Positions 7,826 to 10,325 of a DNA stretch of 10,325 nt are shown in pieces. Made by a program: the position numbers and the translations under genes. The stretch is from contig DAONFG010000076.1 in assembly GCA_035403465.1 (NCBI GenBank), positions 1-10,325 on the forward strand. The letters are read 5' to 3'. Below the pieces are notes generated by a model. That model saw only the letters and a list, made by a program, of their open reading frames with translations, had not been told where the DNA came from and did no database searches. The first letter of the stretch is position 1. The number at the start of each line of letters is the position of its first letter. This DNA comes from JAAYBQ01 sp035403465 (GTDB lineage Bacteria > Spirochaetota > UBA4802 > UBA5550).

Positions 7826-8242
7826 CTACCTGACAAGGGGCTTAGTCATTATACCTGCTGCGGCAAAACGCTTGTTCATATCCTCGCCAAGAGCAATGAG
7901 TCCGCTTAAAGGCCTTATAAGCACTTCAAAGTTAACGATCTGACCATTATCGTCGAATTCAATAAGGTCAATCCCCTTGACTGATTTGTCGCCCACATTA
8001 GCACTGAATTCAAGCGCCCAGTTTTTTCCGTCAATAAACTCCCTGTGATATTTAAAATCCTTAAACACCTCAATAACATTGCTCAGGACAAACATGGCTT
8101 CAACCCTGGTGTTTTTGGGCTTGAATACTACAGGTGAATAAAAGGTAATTTTATCCGACAGAAGTTCTTTCAGTGACTCCATATTTTTTTCAAAAACAAC
8201 ACTGTGCCATTTCTCAAGAAGCTCTTTATTCTTCTGGTCCAT
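7826..8242 (-). CDS. NTF2-like / SnoaL-like domain protein of unknown function
   Basis: This is a 138-residue soluble protein with the pattern of the NTF2-like superfamily, a cone-shaped alpha+beta fold used by many small isomerases, hydrolases and ligand-binding proteins. Visible marks are an N-terminal helix with KWHSVVFEKNMESLKELLSD, an ITFYSPV strand, the alternating strand pattern WALEFSANV (75-83), and GIDLIEFDDNGQIVNFEVLIRP towards the end with its typical FDDNGQI turn. No signal peptide or membrane segment is present, and no catalytic residue set can be assigned. The start at 8242 is fixed by an AAAGGAGG ribosome binding site 7 bases upstream. The gene is isolated by gaps on both sides and has its own promoter candidate, so it probably forms a single-gene unit. 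The specific activity is unknown. Confidence 0.82.
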   Translation of the reverse strand: MDQKNKELLEKWHSVVFEKNMESLKELLSDKITFYSPVVFKPKNTRVEAMFVLSNVIEVFKDFKYHREFIDGKNWALEFSANVGDKSVKGIDLIEFDDNGQIVNFEVLIRPLSGLIALGEDMNKRFAAAGIMTKPLVR

Positions 8243-8249
8243 TAATGCC

Positions 8250-8257
8250 CCTCCTTT
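8250..8257 (-). promoter_or_regulatory. Strong ribosome binding site for the NTF2-like gene
   Basis: AAAGGAGG on the minus strand ends 7 bases before the ATG at 8242. It closely matches the anti-Shine-Dalgarno complement and is the strongest such site seen in the window, which fixes the start codon. Confidence 0.85.
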
Positions 8258-8321
8258 AAGTTGTGTTTATGGTTTAAATAACAATCCAGCCTGTGTTAGA
8301 TCATATACACAGATATAATCA

Positions 8322-8348
8322 ATGATAAAAATTGCACTTTCCTGTCAA
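8322..8348 (-). promoter_or_regulatory. Candidate promoter for the NTF2-like gene
   Basis: On the minus strand TTGACA (8343-8348) and TATCAT (8322-8327, five of six matches to TATAAT) are separated by 15 bases, which is shorter than the preferred 17. Transcription would start roughly 75 bases before the ATG. The -35 box overlaps one copy of the 11-base direct repeat by three bases. Confidence 0.45.
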
Positions 8349-8500
8349 TAGATAATAGGGGATTTTATATATCCGGGTTTGCCGCATAGGTAAAGAAAAC
8401 ACGGAGTAAAGCAAAGGGTCTCTCGCAAAGACGCAAAAACGCGGAGAAAAAAATGTTCTTCACGGAATTTTGGCAAAAGTGATATTCTTCACTTTCCTGT
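8335..8500. repeat. Exact 11-base direct repeat bracketing a 144-base segment
   Basis: CACTTTCCTGT occurs at 8335-8345 and again at 8490-8500, in the same orientation, with 144 bases between. The bracketed segment contains the GCAAAGACGC tract. This would fit a target duplication left by a small non-coding inserted element, or two copies of a binding site. The ends of the inner segment do not form an obvious inverted repeat. Confidence 0.4.
8399..8447. repeat. Degenerate ACACGGAG / GCAAAGACGC repeat tract
   Basis: The tract opens with ACACGGAG (8399-8406) and contains three imperfect 8-base units: CGCAAAGA (8424-8431), CGCAAAAA (8432-8439) and CGCGGAGA (8440-8447). Similar low-complexity phrases are often met between genes in unrelated bacterial genomes. 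Whether it is dispersed in this genome cannot be told from one copy. Confidence 0.5.
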
Positions 8501-8518
8501 TCGTGCCCCCTCCGGGGG
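8476..8518 (-). terminator. Two small hairpins downstream of the selenium-related cluster (weak terminator candidate)
   Basis: Reading leftward from the DUF3343 stop, a GC stem of five pairs with a 3-base loop (8506-8518) is followed by an A/T-rich stem of seven pairs, AAAGTGA with TCACTTT (8476-8482 and 8489-8495). The second ends in TTTT but has no longer U tract. The position, about 50 bases after the last gene, suits transcription ending. The structure itself is weak. Confidence 0.22.
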
Positions 8519-8566
8519 TTAGTGGGCTGTGTATGGTTGTACAGGGATTTTCTTACTCTCCAGGAA

Positions 8567-8800
8567 TCAAAGCGGCCGGTACTGCCTGACATCAACCTGG
8601 CCGGAGAGTGCCGAAGTTATTTCATCAACTGAATCCTTTTCGAAACGTATGCATACGCCGCAGTCTGAACTGATCTCTTTGGGGACCGGGATTATCTTGT
8701 GGACAACACCACGGGTTTTAAGGATCTTTTCAGCCTTCATCGCGTGGCTCACTGAATCGAAAAGCACGACATAGTACTGCGTGTTTTGTACTGATGTCAC
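8567..8800 (-). CDS. DUF3343 family protein (putative Se/S carrier-like)
   Basis: This is a 77-residue protein matching the DUF3343 pattern. YYVVLFDSVSHAMKAEKIL (9-27) is followed by IIPVPKEISSDCGVC (36-50), with the family's SSDCG segment. Pfam names this family as a putative Se/S carrier. Cys47 is the expected conserved cysteine, and Cys50 makes a CGVC pair. The start is GTG at 8800, overlapping the yedF stop by four bases (GTGA), so translation is probably coupled to yedF. No ATG gives an adequate N-terminus. It follows a desulfurase and YedF, and the three together suggest carriage of a persulfide or selenide group. Direct biochemical evidence for the family is sparse. It is the last gene of its cluster, since a 324-base spacer follows. 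Confidence 0.85.
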   Translation of the reverse strand: MTSVQNTQYYVVLFDSVSHAMKAEKILKTRGVVHKIIPVPKEISSDCGVCIRFEKDSVDEITSALSGQVDVRQYRPL

Positions 8801-9393
8801 GGCCTGATGATGTTCCCTGCGTTTTTCATAGACTCAAGTATATCAAACATGTTCGATACTTTCCCTGCTTTAAGTTCATCTGTCAGCCTGTAAAAGTTCA
8901 GGCATGTCCCGCATACAAGTAGTTCACTCCCCTTCTGCTCAAGAACTGCCAGGTCGTCAATCACATCCGAGCCTTTTGCCGCAAGCCTGACACCTGAATT
9001 GTAGAACAGTATTTTTGACGGAACTTCATCGGATGATGCAAGTGTATGGATAAAGGCCTTCATCAGGATAGCACCAAGTTCGCTGTTGCCGCTCCCCATC
9101 TCATCAGACGAAAGCACTGTAATGAATGAACCTCCCGGCCCGCATGAAACAACGGCGTCGCCTGCACCCGCTGGAACAGTGACCGGTTTTCCCTTCATCC
9201 TGACCCTGAAATAGCCCTTTTCATCTTCGTTTGAGACACTCCAGCCAAGATGAACAGCGAGCCTGGCCAGGTTCTCAACCGCTGTCTTATTATCAACAAG
9301 CACCTCGATCTCGTCTGATGATTTCATTTGTTCCCTGGTACGGATAACCGGTTCCGGGCAGGCAAGTCCCCTTGCGTCAATTTCTGTTTTCAT
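8797..9393 (-). CDS. yedF: YedF family selenium-metabolism protein (TusA-like plus DsrE-like domains)
   Basis: This 198-residue protein has two domains. The N-terminal TusA/SirA-like domain (1-70) carries DARGLACPEPVIRT (6-19), with Cys12 in the CPxP motif that holds a persulfide in TusA. The C-terminal DsrE/F-like domain (about 90-198) has VLSSDEMGSGNSELG (93-107), ILFYNSGVRLA (128-138) and LLVCGTCLNF (158-167), with Cys161 and Cys164. This is the architecture of the YedF proteins that co-occur with SelD. The start at 9393 (MKTEIDARG) is preferred to an ATG at 9426, because it begins at the normal TusA N-terminus and leaves 13 bases after the desulfurase instead of a 20-base overlap. GGCGGT upstream is a weak ribosome binding site. 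The likely role is to accept sulfur or selenium from the upstream desulfurase. The exact chemistry is not established. Confidence 0.9.
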   Translation of the reverse strand: MKTEIDARGLACPEPVIRTREQMKSSDEIEVLVDNKTAVENLARLAVHLGWSVSNEDEKGYFRVRMKGKPVTVPAGAGDAVVSCGPGGSFITVLSSDEMGSGNSELGAILMKAFIHTLASSDEVPSKILFYNSGVRLAAKGSDVIDDLAVLEQKGSELLVCGTCLNFYRLTDELKAGKVSNMFDILESMKNAGNIIRP

Positions 9394-9406
9394 AATACCG
9401 CCATCG

Positions 9407-10325
9407 TCATTTATTCCGGGCTGCAATGCTGTGCACAGCCTTTACTGCAGCATCAATTTCATCGCATGTACTGAAGAACCCGGGGCTTAACCTGTTTGTC
9501 CCTGCAGGGAATGTCCCAATGGTTTTGTGGGCTGACGGGGCACAGTGGAGGCCGGGTCTTGACATTATCCCGTATTCTTCATCAAAAACAAGCGCTGCCT
9601 CAGAGGGGCTCACGCCATTAATATTAAACGAAACCGCCGGGGTCCTCTGGTTTATCGACCGGGGCCCGTAGACAGTCAGACCTTTTATTTCGGAAAGTCC
9701 GCTCACCAGCTGTTCAACAAGCCGGTTCTCCTTTTCCCTGATGTGCTCCACCTTCTGCTCAAGTATAAACTCAACTGATTTCAGGAGGCCTGCGATCCCC
9801 AGGGCGTTCAGTGTCCCGGACTCGTACCTGTCGGGCATGAATTCAGGCTGCAGCTCATACTCGGACCTGCTGCCTGTACCGCCCTGCATCAGGGGTTCTA
9901 CCCGTTTCTCCACACCCTTGCGGATATACAGACCGCCTGTTCCCATGGGGCCAAGAAGAGACTTGTGACCTGAAAAACAGAGCAGGTCGATATTCATAGC
10001 TTCAACATCAACGGTCAAAGCTCCTGCAGTCTGGGCGGAATCGACACAGAAAAGTATACCATGCTCACGCGCTATACGGCCTATATCATCTACGGGCTGG
10101 ATTGAACCTGTAACATTGGATGCATGGGTAATAATTATCAGAACAGTGTTGCCCCGGATTGCACTCCTGACCCGGTCCGGGTCTATTATACCCGAATCAC
10201 CGCAGCCGATGACCGAAAGCTCAATGCCGCGCTGCTCCAGTTCGCGCAGGGGCCTCATGACCGAATTGTGCTCCATGGATGATGTGATTACGTGGTCACC
10301 GGGCTTCAGCAGGCCTTTAATAACT
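9407..10325 (-). CDS. Cysteine desulfurase family protein, 5' end beyond the window
   Basis: This is a PLP-dependent class V aminotransferase-fold enzyme related to NifS/SufS. It would convert cysteine (or selenocysteine) to alanine and leave a persulfide or selenide on its active-site cysteine. The frame runs to the right edge without a stop, reading VIKGLLKPGDHVITSSMEHN, so the ATG at 10276 is internal and roughly the first 60-80 residues are missing. Visible residues are the His of SMEHNS, THASNVTG, the PLP-binding Asp of FCVDSAQTAG, the Schiff-base Lys of FSGHKSLLG (codon 9962-9964), the catalytic Cys of RPGLHCAPSAH (codon 9542-9544), and the C-terminal GTNRLSPGFFST. All are consistent with an active enzyme. 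Its place upstream of yedF and DUF3343 points to the selenium-associated subgroup rather than housekeeping Fe-S assembly. Substrate preference is inferred from context. Confidence 0.92.
   Translation of the reverse strand, partial: VIKGLLKPGDHVITSSMEHNSVMRPLRELEQRGIELSVIGCGDSGIIDPDRVRSAIRGNTVLIIITHASNVTGSIQPVDDIGRIAREHGILFCVDSAQTAGALTVDVEAMNIDLLCFSGHKSLLGPMGTGGLYIRKGVEKRVEPLMQGGTGSRSEYELQPEFMPDRYESGTLNALGIAGLLKSVEFILEQKVEHIREKENRLVEQLVSGLSEIKGLTVYGPRSINQRTPAVSFNINGVSPSEAALVFDEEYGIMSRPGLHCAPSAHKTIGTFPAGTNRLSPGFFSTCDEIDAAVKAVHSIAARNK

Larger units (their letters stand above)
8243..8566. other. 324-base spacer between the NTF2-like gene and the selenium-related cluster
   Basis: No gene is credible here. 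From right to left it holds two small hairpins downstream of the DUF3343 stop, one copy of an 11-base direct repeat (8490-8500), a degenerate GCAAAGACGC tract, the second copy of the direct repeat (8335-8345), then the promoter candidate and ribosome binding site of the NTF2-like gene. A 76-codon open frame across much of it looks like translated repeat sequence and overlaps the DUF3343 end. Confidence 0.7.

Noticed and set aside
8365..8595. A 76-codon minus-strand open frame covering the intergenic repeat tract
   Set aside because: It overlaps the DUF3343 3' end in another frame, has no ribosome binding site, and its residues simply translate the repeat tract. Coding is unlikely.
8797..8800. 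TGA at the yedF end as a possible selenocysteine codon
   Set aside because: The GTGA overlap with the next start is a classic coupling arrangement and YedF is full length at this point. No extension with protein-like sequence and no SECIS-like stem was recognised.
9394..9426. Upstream ATG at 9426 as the yedF start
   Set aside because: It would add 11 residues with no counterpart in TusA-like N-termini and overlap the desulfurase gene by 20 bases. MKTEIDARG at 9393 is the natural start.

Overview
The window shows two gene groups and one lone gene, all transcribed leftward from the minus strand. No rRNA, tRNA, CRISPR array, transposase or phage gene was seen. Base composition is moderate and fairly even. 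The genes look like an ordinary bacterial chromosome. A spirochaete-like or deltaproteobacterial-type anaerobe would fit the gene mix, but the sequence alone does not decide the phylum.

Right part (8567-10325): three tightly packed genes. They are the 3' portion of a class V aminotransferase-fold cysteine desulfurase, a YedF-type protein (TusA-like N-terminus, DsrE-like C-terminus) and a small DUF3343 (putative Se/S carrier) protein. In known genomes this combination marks selenium handling associated with SelD. The likely job is to release selenium or sulfur as a persulfide or selenide and pass it along a chain of cysteines. selD itself is not in the window.

Middle part (7599-8566): a lone NTF2/SnoaL-like protein of unknown function has its own candidate promoter and a strong ribosome binding site. 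It lies between a 324-base spacer and the 227-base leader of the next operon. The 324-base spacer contains a degenerate GCAAAGACGC-type repeat tract, bracketed by an exact 11-base direct repeat.

Left part (1-7598): a compact six-gene housekeeping operon, aspS-phoH-pgpH-ybeY-tilS-ftsH. Spacing runs from a 1-base overlap to a 51-base gap. It joins decoding (aspartyl-tRNA synthetase; lysidine synthesis on tRNA-Ile), RNA and ribosome maturation (YbeY, with PhoH, which is frequently beside it), a membrane HD-domain phosphodiesterase of the c-di-AMP-degrading PgpH type, and membrane proteolysis (FtsH, cut by the window edge just as its Walker A motif begins). A TTGACA / ATTAAT promoter candidate lies before aspS.

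No clearly undescribed system stands out. The items most worth a second look are the selenium-trafficking cassette with its cysteine pairs and the bracketed repeat tract in the 324-base spacer.
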